A stretch of DNA of 64,000 nucleotides, taken from NCBI RefSeq assembly GCF_900113835.1, contig NZ_FOQV01000003.1:372001-436000 (forward strand), in the 5' to 3' direction. The notes below the pieces were generated by a model that was given only the letters and a program-made list of their open reading frames with translations, was not told the origin of the DNA and searched no databases. Shown piece after piece: positions 45,101-55,982 of the stretch (its first letter is position 1; every line of letters starts with the position of its first letter). The DNA is from Allobosea sp. OK403. GTDB lineage: Bacteria; Pseudomonadota; Alphaproteobacteria; Rhizobiales; Beijerinckiaceae. The translations under genes and the position numbers were made by a program.

Positions 45101-46285
45101 TCACAGCCGCTTCGCGACCTCTTCCAGCATCACCTCGGTGGCGCCGCCGCCGATCGACTGGACGCGGGCGTCGCGGGTCATGCGCTCGATCGTGCTTTCG
45201 CGCATGAAACCCATGCCGCCATGGAACTGCAGGCAGGCATACATCACCTCGTTGACCAATTCGCCGCAATAGGCCTTGACCATCGAGACCTCCCTGGTCG
45301 CCTCAAAGCCCTGCGCGTCGAGCCAGGCTGCGTGGTAGACGAGCTGGCGGCCGGCCTCGACCTTGCCGGCCAGCGTCGCCAGCTTCTGGCGGATCGCCTG
45401 CTTGTCCCAGAGCGGCGCACCGAAGGCCTTGCGGGTCTTGACGTAGTCGAGGGTGAGATCGATCGCGGCCTGGGCCTCGCCGATCGCCATGGCGCCGATC
45501 ACCGTGCGCTCGTTCTGGAAGTTGCTCATGATCGCATAGAAGCCGCGCCCCTCCTGGCCAAGCAGGTTCTCGGCCGGGATGCGGCAATCCTCGAAGACCA
45601 GCTCGGCGGTGTCGGAGGAGCGCCAGCCATGCTTGTCGAGCGCGCGCGAGACGCGGAAGCCCGGCGTGCCTTTCTCGACCAGGAAGATCGAGACCGATTG
45701 CGACGGCTTGGCCGAGAGGTCGGTCTTGGCGGCGACGCAGTAGAGATCGGCATGGACGCCGTTGGTGATGAACATCTTTGCGCCGTTGAGCACGTAATGG
45801 TCGCCCTCGCGCCGTGCCGTCGTGCGGATGCCCTTCACATCGGAGCCGGCATCCGGCTCGGTGACGGCGACCGCGACGATCTTCTCGCCGGCGATGATGT
45901 CGGGCATGAACCTGTCGCGCTGGGCCTGGCTGCCGCCATTGAAGATATGGACCGAAGCCATGTCGGTGTGGACGAGCGCCGTGATGGCGACGCCCGAGAA
46001 GGTCGATCGGCCGAGCTCCTCGGCCAGCACCACGGTTGCCAGCGTGTCCATCTCCGAGCCGCCATATTCGCCGGGATAGCGGATACCGAAGAAGCCGAGC
46101 GCGCCCATGCGCTTCAACACCTCGCGCGGCACGAAGCCGGCTTCCTCCCAGGCCAGCCCATGCGGCTTGATCTCGGTCTCGACGAAGCGGCGGACCTGGT
46201 CGCGCAGCGCCTCATGCTCCTCGGTGAAATAGGGCGAGCGGCGCGAGGCTTCGCTGCCCGCTTTGATCATCTCGGCTGCCGTCAT
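45101..46285 (-). CDS. Acyl-CoA dehydrogenase, isovaleryl/citronellyl-CoA dehydrogenase-like
   Basis: This 394-residue FAD enzyme introduces an alpha-beta double bond into an acyl-CoA. It carries the ACAD signatures VAVTEPDAGSDVKGI and QFHGGMGFMRESTIERMTRD. The usual catalytic Glu of the YEGT motif is replaced (SIGGGATEV). A Glu is present in FQNERTVIGAM, where isovaleryl- and long-chain-type enzymes carry their base, so the enzyme probably works on a branched or long chain. It is divergent from the carboxylase genes, so the dehydrogenase product could be the carboxylase substrate, as in leucine or acyclic terpene degradation. Confidence 0.88.
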   Translation of the reverse strand: MTAAEMIKAGSEASRRSPYFTEEHEALRDQVRRFVETEIKPHGLAWEEAGFVPREVLKRMGALGFFGIRYPGEYGGSEMDTLATVVLAEELGRSTFSGVAITALVHTDMASVHIFNGGSQAQRDRFMPDIIAGEKIVAVAVTEPDAGSDVKGIRTTARREGDHYVLNGAKMFITNGVHADLYCVAAKTDLSAKPSQSVSIFLVEKGTPGFRVSRALDKHGWRSSDTAELVFEDCRIPAENLLGQEGRGFYAIMSNFQNERTVIGAMAIGEAQAAIDLTLDYVKTRKAFGAPLWDKQAIRQKLATLAGKVEAGRQLVYHAAWLDAQGFEATREVSMVKAYCGELVNEVMYACLQFHGGMGFMRESTIERMTRDARVQSIGGGATEVMLEEVAKRL

Positions 46286-46324
46286 GGTCTGTTCTCCCGC
46301 GCTTGACCTATGCGCTTCAATCCG

Positions 46325-46344
46325 CCTACCTAACGGACGGTAGG
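46325..46344. promoter_or_regulatory. Candidate TetR operator in a divergent promoter
   Basis: CCTACCTAACGGACGGTAGG has 6-bp inverted arms (CCTACC/GGTAGG) and a partly symmetric CGGACG centre. It lies 40 bases upstream of the acyl-CoA dehydrogenase start and 153 bases upstream of the carboxylase start, a good position for the TetR regulator encoded at 44341. Confidence 0.6.
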
Positions 46345-46366
46345 TGAATTTGCAGCGGCGTTCAAC

Positions 46367-46468
46367 CCGTCATTGCGAGCGCAGCGAAGCAATCCAGGAG
46401 GTCTCGCCAGGAGGTCTCGCTCGATCCCCCTGGATTGCTTCGTCGGCTCCACCTCCTCGCAATGACGG
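46367..46468. repeat. Family D inverted repeat
   Basis: CCGTCATTGCGAGCGCAGCG AAGCAATCCAGG pairs with CCTGGATTGCTTCGTCGGCT through CCTCGCAATGACGG. Its loop has a duplicated AGGAGGTCTCGC. A second copy is at 62453-62542. Confidence 0.8.
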
Positions 46469-46496
46469 TTGACGGCGGCGCGCCAGGAACAGAGCC

Positions 46497-48077
46497 ATGA
46501 ACGACACCAATCGGGTGGAAACAGCCAGCTCCCCTCCCCCGCTCGCCGCGATGCTCGACACTCTGCGCGAGCGCCATGCGCTGGTCGCCGCAGGCGGCGG
46601 CGACAGGATGCGCGCCCGTCACGAGCAACGCGGAAAGATCATGGTGCGCGAGCGCATCGATCTCCTGCTCGATCCGCAGACGCCCTTCCTCGAACTCTCG
46701 CCGCTCGCGGCCTGGGGGCTCTATGGCAACGAGGTGCCGGGCGCCGGGATCGTCACCGGCATCGGCATGGTGCAGGGCCGCGCCTGCATGCTGATCGCCA
46801 ATGACGCGACGGTGAAGGGCGGCTCCTTCTTCGCCGAAACCGTGCGCAAGCATCTGCGCGCCCAGGAGATCGCCGGGGAGCATCGCCTGCCCTGCCTCTA
46901 CCTCGTCGATTGCGGCGGCGCCTATCTTCCCGAGCAGGACCGCGTCTTCCCCGATCGCGATCATTTCGGCGGCTCCTTCTACAACCAGTGCCGGATGTCG
47001 GCGGCGGGAATCCCGCAGATCTCACTGGTCTTCGGCGGCGCGACGGCGGGCGGGGCCTATATCCCGGCGCTGTCGGACGAGGTCATCATGGTCAAGGGCA
47101 CCGGCCGCATCCATCTCGGCGGTCCGCCGATCGTGAAGGCGGCGATCCATGAGGTGGTGGACGGGGAGACGCTGGGCGGGGCCGAGATGCACACGCAGGT
47201 CTCGGGCGTCGCCGACCATCTCGTGCTGACGGAAATGGAGGGGTTGGCCAAGCTGCGCGAGATCGCCGGCGCGCTCGGCGACGCAGGCAAGCTGGTCGAG
47301 CCGCCGCATGAGCCTGCCCCGCCCAAGCTCGACCCGGCGGATCTCGTCGATCTCGTCCCGACCGACCTGCGACGCCCTTACGACGTGCGCGAGGTCATTG
47401 CCCGCATCGTCGACGACAGCGCCTTCAACGCGTTCAAGCCCGATTATGGCGCGACGCTGGTGACGGGCTTCGCCCGCATCCACGGCCACCCCGTCGGCAT
47501 CATCGCCAATAACGGCGTGCTGTTTTCCGAAAGCGCGGTGAAGGGCGCGCATTTCATCGAGCTCTGCGACCAGCGCCAGATTCCACTCATCTTCCTGCAA
47601 AACATCACCGGCTTCATGGTCGGCACCGAGGCCGAGCGCGGCGGCATCGCCAAGCATTCGGCCAAGCTGGTCTATGCCGTCTCGAATGCGCGCGTGCCGA
47701 AATACACCGTGCTGATCGGCGGCTCCTATGGCGCGGGCAATTACGGCATGTGCGGGCGCGGTTTCCGCCCGCGCTTCCTGTTCTCCTGGCCCAATGCCCG
47801 CATCGCCACGATGAGCCCGGAGGTCGCAGCCAATGTCGTGACGGAGCTGCGCCGGCAATCGCTCAAGGGCGCCACTGATGAGGCCGCCATCGCTGCGCTC
47901 GACGCCAGGACCCGCGCCCAGTTCGAGGAGCAGAGCGACCCCTATTACGCCACCGCCCGGCTCTGGGACGACGGCATCATCGAGCCGGCGCAGACGCGCG
48001 ACGTGCTCGGCCTGTGCCTCTCGCTGGCAGCAGGCGAGCCGCGCGATACCTCGCCCCGCCCCGTCTACAGGATGTGA
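46497..48077 (+). CDS. Acyl-CoA carboxylase beta subunit (carboxyltransferase)
   Basis: This 526-residue protein moves CO2 from carboxybiotin to an acyl-CoA. It has the two crotonase-like halves of the family. Acyl-CoA-binding and oxyanion elements are seen in [20 protein letters not shown] (first half) and [20 protein letters not shown] (second half), with the methylcrotonyl type [11 protein letters not shown]. It resembles 3-methylcrotonyl-CoA or geranyl-CoA carboxylase beta more than propionyl-CoA carboxylase. The biotin-bearing alpha subunit follows after a 205-base spacer containing a repeat. No methylglutaconyl-CoA hydratase or HMG-CoA lyase gene is nearby, so leucine degradation is not proven. 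Confidence 0.9.
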   Translation: MNDTNRVETASSPPPLAAMLDTLRERHALVAAGGGDRMRARHEQRGKIMVRERIDLLLDPQTPFLELSPLAAWGLYGNEVPGAGIVTGIGMVQGRACMLIANDATVKGGSFFAETVRKHLRAQEIAGEHRLPCLYLVDCGGAYLPEQDRVFPDRDHFGGSFYNQCRMSAAGIPQISLVFGGATAGGAYIPALSDEVIMVKGTGRIHLGGPPIVKAAIHEVVDGETLGGAEMHTQVSGVADHLVLTEMEGLAKLREIAGALGDAGKLVEPPHEPAPPKLDPADLVDLVPTDLRRPYDVREVIARIVDDSAFNAFKPDYGATLVTGFARIHGHPVGIIANNGVLFSESAVKGAHFIELCDQRQIPLIFLQNITGFMVGTEAERGGIAKHSAKLVYAVSNARVPKYTVLIGGSYGAGNYGMCGRGFRPRFLFSWPNARIATMSPEVAANVVTELRRQSLKGATDEAAIAALDARTRAQFEEQSDPYYATARLWDDGIIEPAQTRDVLGLCLSLAAGEPRDTSPRPVYRM

Positions 48078-48100
48078 TGGTGATGCTCAGGAACCTCCGC

Positions 48101-48248
48101 TGTCATTCCGGGGCGGCCTGCAGGGCCGAGCCCGGAACCCAGAACCGATGCCGGCTCAAGGAAAAACGAGGGCGCGATGCCGCTCATTCCGGAAGGGCAT
48201 CGGCTCTGGGTTCCAGGCTCAGGCCTACGGCCTGCCCCGGAATGACGG
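48101..48248. repeat. Family E inverted repeat, long form
   Basis: TGTCATTCCGGGGCGGCCTG with CCGAGCCCGGAACCCAGAACCGATGCC pairs with GGCATCGGCTCTGGGTTCCAGGCTC and GGCCTGCCCCGGAATGACGG. It fills the spacer between the two carboxylase subunit genes. Confidence 0.78.
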
Positions 48249-48282
48249 GTGTGGTTCCAACAGATCTCCGGCGAGGCATTTG

Positions 48283-50271
<1,989 letters not shown>

Positions 50272-50286
50272 CCGGCACGGCGGCTC

Positions 50287-50387
50287 GAGCAATGTCCGAT
50301 CCGACTGGATCGTTCAATAGCTCTAGATCCTTGGTTTGACGCGTTCTCTTCACGCGAACCGGTGTCCACTTCGCTCGAAACGCTCTG
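50287..50387. repeat. Family B palindromic repeat
   Basis: GAGCAATGTCCGATCCGACT, GGATCGTTCAATAGCTC, TTCACGCGAACCGGTGTCC and ACTTCGCTCGAAACGCTCTG repeat the unit at 17741-17842 with few changes. Confidence 0.78.
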
Positions 50388-50410
50388 GAACAGCACCGCC
50401 CATAAAAAGA

Positions 50411-50432
50411 GGGGCCGGTCTGCACCGGCCCC
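50411..50432 (-). terminator. Intrinsic terminator of the small secreted-protein gene
   Basis: On the minus strand GGGGCCGGT-GCAG-ACCGGCCCC is a 9-bp perfect stem followed by TCTTTTTATG. It lies 58 bases past the stop of the gene at 50490-50777. Confidence 0.85.
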
Positions 50433-50489
50433 TTCCCGCCCGACCCGGCCGAAGCCGCGGCCGGGGCCGTTCAGGATCACTTGGCTGGG

Positions 50490-50777
50490 TCAGTTGCAGC
50501 CGCAGCCATGGCCACGTCCGAGACCGCCGAGCAGGCCACCGACGACCGCCTTGACCGGGGCGATGACGTTCACCTTGTTGCCGTTGCCGACATTGTTGGC
50601 GACGTTGTTGCCGCTGAGGACGCTGACATTGTTGAGCACGCTCACCTTGGAGATGCTGGTCGTCACCGGGGTGATGATGCCGCCGATGAGCGAGCCACCC
50701 TTGCCGCCAAGCCCACCAGCCATGGCAGGAGAAACGGCGAAAGCTGCAACCATAGCGAGAACATAAGCGTATTTCAT
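50490..50777 (-). CDS. Small secreted Asn/Val/Gly-rich protein of unknown function
   Basis: This 95-residue protein has a clear Sec signal (MKYAYVLAMVAAFAVSPAMA, cleavage after AMA-G). The mature 75 residues contain a glycine-rich start (GGLGGKGGSLIGG), a central stretch of alternating Asn/Val/Ser (VLNNVSVLSGNNVANNVGNG) and a tail GGLLGGLGRGHGCGCN with two Cys. The alternating pattern is like beta-solenoid or curlin-type sequences, but I recognise no family. AGGGAG lies 4-9 bases upstream of the ATG. It is divergent from the beta-barrel gene, shares its AT-rich promoter region and has its own terminator. Confidence 0.78.
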   Translation of the reverse strand: MKYAYVLAMVAAFAVSPAMAGGLGGKGGSLIGGIITPVTTSISKVSVLNNVSVLSGNNVANNVGNGNKVNVIAPVKAVVGGLLGGLGRGHGCGCN

Positions 50778-50824
50778 TGTACTCTCCCTGGGTCCGCCTC
50801 GGGGTTCGAAGCGATGACAAACGT

Positions 50825-51005
50825 ATAAGTTGCAACAACCGCGAGATGCAATCTTAGACGAATATTAACCATACTTGATAATCTTAACCCAGCTGTCTGT
50901 AGAGACATGTTCTGTGAGATCTAAATCTATTCAATTCTTCTTTTAATATAACTCTAGCAACAGAGTGTAATACCTTCTGGCGTTTAGAAAATTTTAAGTA
51001 CGATC
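50825..51005. promoter_or_regulatory. AT-rich divergent promoter region
   Basis: About 180 bases between two divergent genes are clearly AT-rich, unlike the rest of this high-GC window; examples are AGACGAATATTAACCATACT, TTCTTCTTTTAATATAACTC and GAAAATTTTAAGTACGATCG. No repeat family or open frame of note lies in it. It may carry regulated promoters or mark transferred DNA. Confidence 0.6.
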
Positions 51006-51040
51006 GCCTGATTATCGGCGCCTCTACAGCGCGAGCAGCG

Positions 51041-52216
51041 ATGAAACAGAGCCTGTTCACTCTCTATCTCCTGCCGTTCCTCATGGCTGGAGCCGCTCAT
51101 GCGGCGGAGAAGGACGTGCAGCCGGCGGAGAGTTCGGTCGCCGTCATCGGCCTGCGCGGCGGTTACGACAGCAATCCTTTGACGCTGAAAGGCGAGAAGG
51201 GCAGCCCCACCGCCACGGTCTTTGCAACCTGGGATTATCTCCACGGGACATTGCAGGACGGCTATGGCGTCAACCTCACCTTGGCCGAGACCCAATATGA
51301 CCCGCGCGTGCTGGCCGCGGCGCGCCTGCACACGCTGACCTTGAAGCATGCGGTCCCGATCGGCGATGCGACGGTGGTCCAGACCTCGATCCTGGCTTCC
51401 AACGAACAGAGCTGGTCGCGCCGCAGGAGCAGCCTGGGCCTGCGCGGGCGCATCGACCATGCCATCGGCGCCTTGCGCCTGTTCGCAAGCGTGGAAGGCC
51501 GGCTCACGGCGCTGAACGAGCGCAATGTCTTCAATCTCGGCGACTTCCTGCCGAAAGACGAGAATTTCGGCACGGCCTCGCTGACCTCGGGCGCCGCCTG
51601 GCGCATCGGGGAAAGCGAGGTCGGCGCCTCCTTCACCGGATCGCGAACGCATTTCCTCGACGGGGTCGATTATCTCGGGCTCCGGCGCGACCATGACCGC
51701 GTGCAGCCGAACCTGTTCATCTCGACCAAGATCGGCGAGGCGACGCTCGAAGGCTCGCTCTCGCCGTTCCGCGCCATCTTCCCCAAGAAGGAGTTCGAGA
51801 CCGTCAGCGAACTGCTCTACACCGCCAAGGGGCGCATTCCCTATGGCGCCCTGGCCTTCGAGTTCGCCTCGAGCCGGACGGTCGAGGACACCACGCTCCC
51901 CTTCTCGGCCATCGACCTCGTGACCGCCCATGAGATCAAGCTGACCGCCAAGATCAATGAGGCGAACGCAGTGGCGCTGAGCCTGCGCCGCAAGACCGAC
52001 AATTATCTCGGCCTCGAGGCGCTCTCGGACCAGAAGAGCGTCGGCGTCGACTATCAGCGCGCCCTTGGCAACGGCCTGACCGCAACCGCCTCCGCCTCGC
52101 TGCGCAAGACCAAGGAAACCGGTCTCGAACCGGTCACCTCCTTCAGCCTGATGCTGGGGCTGCAAAAGCAGATCGATTTCAGCAAGCCCGGAAAGCCGGA
52201 GAAGGCGGGCGGGTGA
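51041..52216 (+). CDS. Predicted outer-membrane beta-barrel protein
   Basis: This 391-residue protein starts with a signal peptide (MKQSLFTLYLLPFLMAGAAH, probable cleavage after AHA). The rest alternates polar and hydrophobic residues in many predicted strands, for example SVAVIGLRGGYDSNPLTLKG, TATVFATWDYLHG and ASASLRKTKETGLEPVTSFSLMLGLQKQIDF. The GGYDSNP opening is common in outer-membrane beta-barrel proteins of the BBP2/Omp type found with surface polysaccharide genes. No such genes are nearby. It does not end in an aromatic residue, since a hydrophilic GKPEKAGG tail follows. Function unknown. Confidence 0.75.
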   Translation: MKQSLFTLYLLPFLMAGAAHAAEKDVQPAESSVAVIGLRGGYDSNPLTLKGEKGSPTATVFATWDYLHGTLQDGYGVNLTLAETQYDPRVLAAARLHTLTLKHAVPIGDATVVQTSILASNEQSWSRRRSSLGLRGRIDHAIGALRLFASVEGRLTALNERNVFNLGDFLPKDENFGTASLTSGAAWRIGESEVGASFTGSRTHFLDGVDYLGLRRDHDRVQPNLFISTKIGEATLEGSLSPFRAIFPKKEFETVSELLYTAKGRIPYGALAFEFASSRTVEDTTLPFSAIDLVTAHEIKLTAKINEANAVALSLRRKTDNYLGLEALSDQKSVGVDYQRALGNGLTATASASLRKTKETGLEPVTSFSLMLGLQKQIDFSKPGKPEKAGG

Positions 52217-52306
52217 TCGTGGCTATCGTGTTGCGCGTCGATGGCGATGCCGGGGCGGCGACACAGTGACCGACGAATGCGCCTGATCGTCCATGAACCC
52301 GAAATA

Positions 52307-52331
52307 CAAAAACCGGCCTTCCGGGCCGGTT
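52307..52331 (-). terminator. Intrinsic terminator of the tRNA-Thr gene
   Basis: On the minus strand AACCGGCC-CGGAA-GGCCGGTT is an 8-bp stem followed by TTTGTATTTC. It lies 25 bases beyond the tRNA 3' end. It could also end the plus-strand beta-barrel transcript. Confidence 0.85.
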
Positions 52332-52355
52332 CGCAAACATCAAATAAGAGGCAAA

Positions 52356-52431
52356 TGGTGCCGCTTGAGGGATTCGAACCCCCGACCCCCTCATTACGAA
52401 TGAGGTGCTCTACCAGCTGAGCTAAAGCGGC
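52356..52431 (-). tRNA. tRNA-Thr (anticodon CGU)
   Basis: The minus strand from 52431 reads GCCGCTTTAGCTCAGCTGGT, then an anticodon arm CCTCA-TTCGTAA-TGAGG with anticodon CGT, a TTCGAATC T-loop and the acceptor pairing GCCGC/GCGGC. CCA is encoded at 52358-52356. The gene is 76 bases with CCA. No integrase or attachment duplication is seen beside it. Confidence 0.95.
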
Positions 52432-52490
52432 GACACGCGAGGCGTCTACCAGCCCTGCCGATTCTTGGCAAGGCGAAGCGGGAGATGCGA

Positions 52491-52615
52491 GAGCAGGATT
52501 CGAAAAAGTGGGTACCGGTTTTTCGCATTGATCCTGCTCTCACTCTTAGATGAGAGACGGATTCAGCTGTCAGATGGGATCACTCCGTGATTCCATCTGA
52601 CATCATCCGGCTCTA
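52491..52615. repeat. Family A palindromic repeat, both hairpins
   Basis: GAGCAGGATTCGAAAAAGTG pairs with TTTTTCGCATTGATCCTGCTC. The second hairpin has GTCAGATGGGATCAC and GTGATTCCATCTGAC arms and ends CATCCGGCTCTAG. It lies just past the tyrC stop. Confidence 0.82.
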
Positions 52616-52624
52616 GCGCCCGGT

Positions 52625-53572
52625 TCAGGATTTCCGTAGTTTTTCCGTCTCGGGCTTTTCCTGGCCGAGCGCGACGATGCCGCGGCGGATGGCGCGGGTG
52701 CGGGTGAAATGCTTGTGCAGCGTCTCGCCATCGCCGAAGCGGATGGCCCGCGTCAGCACCGAGAGGTCCTCGCTGAAGCGGCCGAGCATCTCCAGCACCG
52801 CCTCCTTGTTATGCAGGAAGACGTCGCGCCACATCGTCGGGTCGGATGCTGCGATGCGGGTGAAATCGCGGAAGCCGCCGGCGGAGAACTTGATCACCTC
52901 CGACTGCGTCACCGCCGCCAGATCCTCGGCCGTGCCGACGATGTTGTAGGCGATCAGATGCGGCAGATGGCTGGTGATGGCGAGTACGAGGTCGTGGTGC
53001 TGCGCGGTCATGATCTCGACCAGCGCGCCCATGCCCTCCCAGAACTGGCGGGTCCTGGCAATCGCCGTCGCATCCGTGCCCTCGGGCGGGGTCAGGATGC
53101 ACCAGCGGTTGAGGAACAGGCTCGGGAAGCCGGCATCGGGGCCGGAATTCTCAGTGCCGGCGACGGGATGGGCCGGAACGAAATGCACGCCTTCGGGCAG
53201 ATGCGGCATGACCGCCTCGACCACCGCGTTCTTGACCGAGCCGACATCGGAGAGGATCGCGCCGGGCTTCAGCGCGGGCGCGATCTCGACCGCGACAGCG
53301 CCGCAGGCGCCGACCGGCACGCAGAGGATGATGTGGTCGGCATCGCGGACGGCCTCGAGTGCCGTCTCCGCGATCTCATGGCCGAGGCCGAGTTCGCGCG
53401 CCCGGGCGCGCACGGCCTCGTCGCGATCGGAGAGCACGATCCGACCGGCGAGGTTGAGCTCCTTGGCCGCATGCGCGATCGAGGAGCCGATCAGGCCGAT
53501 GCCGATGATGGCGAGGCGGCCGAAGATCGGCTCGCTGCGGCGCGGCGCAAAGCTCTCGGACGGGGTCGTCAT
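52625..53572 (-). CDS. tyrC: Prephenate/arogenate dehydrogenase
   Basis: This 315-residue NAD(P)-dependent enzyme oxidatively decarboxylates prephenate or arogenate in tyrosine synthesis. It has the Rossmann motif [14 protein letters not shown] near residue 20, then [26 protein letters not shown] and the substrate loop [15 protein letters not shown] chose ATG 53572, which overlaps the hisC stop as ATGA. The frame is open further upstream inside hisC, but that part is not family-like. It is the last gene of a chorismate mutase, hisC, tyrC operon. Confidence 0.93.
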   Translation of the reverse strand: MTTPSESFAPRRSEPIFGRLAIIGIGLIGSSIAHAAKELNLAGRIVLSDRDEAVRARARELGLGHEIAETALEAVRDADHIILCVPVGACGAVAVEIAPALKPGAILSDVGSVKNAVVEAVMPHLPEGVHFVPAHPVAGTENSGPDAGFPSLFLNRWCILTPPEGTDATAIARTRQFWEGMGALVEIMTAQHHDLVLAITSHLPHLIAYNIVGTAEDLAAVTQSEVIKFSAGGFRDFTRIAASDPTMWRDVFLHNKEAVLEMLGRFSEDLSVLTRAIRFGDGETLHKHFTRTRAIRRGIVALGQEKPETEKLRKS

Positions 53573-54693
53573 GCCTTGCCCGCGAGGAAATCGGCGAGCG
53601 CCGCGACGACGAGGCGATTGGCCTCCTCCGAGCCGATCGTCATGCGCAGCGCGTCGGGCAGGCCATAAGCCGCGACTGCGCGCAGGATCAGCCCGCGCTG
53701 GGTCAGGAAGGCGTCGGCTTCCTTGGCGGTCTTGCCGGGCTTTGCCATCTCGCCGGGCTTGGCCGGAAAATGGATCAGGATGAAGTTGCCGACGGAGGGC
53801 GTGACCGAGAGCCCGAGCTTCTCCAGCTCGGCCGTGGTCCAGGCGAGCCATTTGTCGTTGTGCTCGATGGCCGAGGCGACATGAGCCTCGTCTGCGATCG
53901 CCGCAGCACCGGCCTCGATCGCCGCGCCGTTGACGTTGAACGGGCCACGGATGCGGTCCAGCGCATCGACGACATGGGCCGGCCCATAGAGCCAGCCGAG
54001 CCTGAGATTGGCGAGGCCGTAGATCTTGGAGAAGGTGCGCGTCATCACGACGTTCTCGCTCTCCGCGACCAGTTCGAGCCCCGAGGCATAGTCGTTGCGG
54101 CGGACATATTCGGCATAGGCCGCATCGAGCACCAGCAGCACATTGCCGGGCAGGCCGGCATGCAGGCGCTTGACCTCGTCGAAGGGCAGATAGGTGCCGG
54201 TCGGGTTGTTGGGGTTGGCGAGGAAGACGATCTTGGTCCGCGGCGTCACCGCCGCGAGAATCGCGTCGACATCAGCGGTGAAGTTCTTCTCCTTGACGAC
54301 GACCGGCTTGCCGCCGGCGGCCAGGATCGCGATGCGGTAGACCAGAAAGCCGTGCTCGGTGAAGACGCCCTCATCGCCATCGCCGAGATAGGCCTTGGTG
54401 ACGAGCTGCAGCAATTCATCGGAACCGGTGCCGCAGAGGATCCGGTTGGCATCGAGCCCGTAGCGGCCCGCGATCGCCTCGCGCAGCTTCGTCGAGGAAC
54501 CATCGGGATAGAACTCGAGCTTGCCGCTGAGCGAACCATAGGCCGCGACCGCCTTGGGGCTCGGGCCGAGCGGGGTCTCGTTGGAGGAGAGCTTGTGCAG
54601 CTTCACGCCGGCAGGGGCTGCGGACTTGCCCGGCACATAGGCCTGGATGTCGAGGACGCCGGGGCGCGGCACGGGGCGGGAGGCTGCGGTCAT
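53569..54693 (-). CDS. hisC: Histidinol-phosphate/aromatic aminotransferase
   Basis: This 374-residue class I/II PLP aminotransferase carries [42 protein letters not shown], the [11 protein letters not shown] motif and the PLP lysine in [16 protein letters not shown]. HisC-type enzymes act in histidine synthesis and often also transaminate prephenate or 4-hydroxyphenylpyruvate. The position between chorismate mutase and tyrC suggests an aromatic amino acid role here. I chose ATG 54693 ([13 protein letters not shown]); an upstream ATG at 54732 is possible but adds a segment that is not family-like. Confidence 0.92.
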   Translation of the reverse strand: MTAASRPVPRPGVLDIQAYVPGKSAAPAGVKLHKLSSNETPLGPSPKAVAAYGSLSGKLEFYPDGSSTKLREAIAGRYGLDANRILCGTGSDELLQLVTKAYLGDGDEGVFTEHGFLVYRIAILAAGGKPVVVKEKNFTADVDAILAAVTPRTKIVFLANPNNPTGTYLPFDEVKRLHAGLPGNVLLVLDAAYAEYVRRNDYASGLELVAESENVVMTRTFSKIYGLANLRLGWLYGPAHVVDALDRIRGPFNVNGAAIEAGAAAIADEAHVASAIEHNDKWLAWTTAELEKLGLSVTPSVGNFILIHFPAKPGEMAKPGKTAKEADAFLTQRGLILRAVAAYGLPDALRMTIGSEEANRLVVAALADFLAGKA

Positions 54694-54725
54694 GGTCAGT
54701 TGGCTTTCGGTTTCATTACCCCTCG

Positions 54726-54826
54726 CCGTCATCCCGGGCGACCGGAGGGAGACCCGGGATCCATCGGAGGGCTCAGCACTCTACGATGGATCCCGGATCT
54801 CCGCTTCGCTGCGTCCGGGATGACGG
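54726..54826. repeat. Family E inverted repeat
   Basis: CCGTCATCCCGGGCGACCGGAG with GACCCGGGATCCATCG pairs with CGATGGATCCCGGATCTCC through GCGTCCGGGATGACGG. It separates the chorismate mutase and hisC genes. Confidence 0.8.
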
Positions 54827-54856
54827 CGGTGGATCAGGAGGGAGACATGGGCAGGT

Positions 54857-55693
54857 TCACGAACGGACGGATTTGACGGCGAAGCGGGCGGCGTGGCTGC
54901 CGATCTCGGAAAAATCGCTGAGGCCGGCAGGCTCCAGCGCCTTGCGGATCGCACTCTGGTCGACCTCGCCGGAGGCGGCGACCAGGAGCGAGAGATGCGA
55001 GCCGTCGGCTGCCGAAGCCGAGACCTCGGCCAGATGCTGGGCGAGGCCCGAACGCAAAACCTCGGACCAGCGCTCGACACGCGCCGCATAGAGCACGATC
55101 TCGCGCACCGCGGCGTCGGCCAGGGGCTTGGCGACGCAGTAGACCGGCGTGCCGGCCGGGTGGTCCGGCCGCTCGATGAAAGGCAGGCGCGCGATGATCT
55201 TGGGTGCGTCGCTGCCGATCAGATCGCGCCACCAGATGCCGGCGCTGGCGCCCTGGTCCATGCGGAAGATACCGAGATCGCCAGCCGAGTCGGCCACCGC
55301 CTTGATGACGGCGCGCGCATCCTCATGCGTGACGAAGGGCACGGTGAAACCGAAATGGAAGCGGGCGGAATCGCGCATCGCCGCATCGCCGCCCGAGACA
55401 TCGGCATGGACGGAATAATTCGCCTGCACATAGGTAAAGGTCGCGATGATGATGCGCCAGATGCCCTCGATGGTGTCGAGCGGCAGCAGGCCCTTATGGC
55501 GCAGCGCCAGGCGCTTCATCATGTCGGCCTCGCGGCCGGGGCGGAAGGCCGAGCCCGAGACTTGCGTGTTCTTGATCGCGATCAGCGTCTCGATGATCGA
55601 GGAGCGCTCCATCAACAGCGCATGCATCTCGCTGTCGATGCGATCGATCTCGGTGCGCAGATCGGCAAGGGTGGTCGGAGCGGCTTCGGTCAT
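54857..55693 (-). CDS. Chorismate mutase with long C-terminal extension
   Basis: This 278-residue protein begins with an AroQ-type helical chorismate mutase (residues 8-95: LADLRTEIDRIDSEMHALLM, RSSIIETLIAIKN, FRPGREADMMKRL), which converts chorismate to prephenate. The other roughly 180 residues do not match prephenate dehydratase or dehydrogenase motifs. They look ACT-like near the end (HLSLLVAASGEVDQSAIRKA), which could mean feedback control. Proteins of this length are usual in rhizobia. It is the first gene of the operon with hisC and tyrC. Confidence 0.87.
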   Translation of the reverse strand: MTEAAPTTLADLRTEIDRIDSEMHALLMERSSIIETLIAIKNTQVSGSAFRPGREADMMKRLALRHKGLLPLDTIEGIWRIIIATFTYVQANYSVHADVSGGDAAMRDSARFHFGFTVPFVTHEDARAVIKAVADSAGDLGIFRMDQGASAGIWWRDLIGSDAPKIIARLPFIERPDHPAGTPVYCVAKPLADAAVREIVLYAARVERWSEVLRSGLAQHLAEVSASAADGSHLSLLVAASGEVDQSAIRKALEPAGLSDFSEIGSHAARFAVKSVRS

Positions 55694-55725
55694 GGCCTGA
55701 TCACATCGGTTGCGCGCGTCTCTGT

Positions 55726-55847
55726 AGAGCAGGATGCGAAAAAGTGGAAACCGGTTTTTCGCATCAATCCTGCTCTAACTCTTTGATGAGAGCCGGATGA
55801 TTTCAGATGGGATCACTTTGTGATTCCATCTGAAATCATCCGGCTCT
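55726..55847. repeat. Family A palindromic repeat, both hairpins
   Basis: This is the most regular copy. GAGCAGGATGCGAAAAAGTG pairs with TTTTTCGCATCAATCCTGCTC; then AGCCGGATGATTTCAGATGG GATCAC pairs with GTGATTCCATCTGAAATCATCCGGCT. It lies between the divergent chorismate mutase and metX genes. The rest of this 289-base spacer shows nothing I recognise. Confidence 0.88.
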
Positions 55848-55982
55848 TGCCGTCATCACAAGCCTTGGCAAAGCCGTCGCGCGCATCCGCACATTGACAG
55901 AACGCTTGCATCGCGGCATCGCTAGAGTTCGATCTTTCGAACAAGTTGACCGGCAAGACAAATCATCCTGTCAAAGCGGACG

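Noticed and set aside
47878..48282. Biotin carboxylase starting 135 codons earlier
   Set aside because: That stretch overlaps the carboxyltransferase gene and a repeat; the conserved protein begins with MFDTVLIANRGE at 48283.
52356..52615. Integration site at the tRNA-Thr gene
   Set aside because: No integrase gene, no duplicated tRNA 3' end and no foreign-looking genes follow; the sequence next to it is a terminator and a family A repeat.
55848..55982. SAM-II (metA-type) riboswitch upstream of metX
   Set aside because: This class is common at this place in alphaproteobacteria, but I could not find its ATTTG and TTAAACAA core pattern. A covariance search would settle it.
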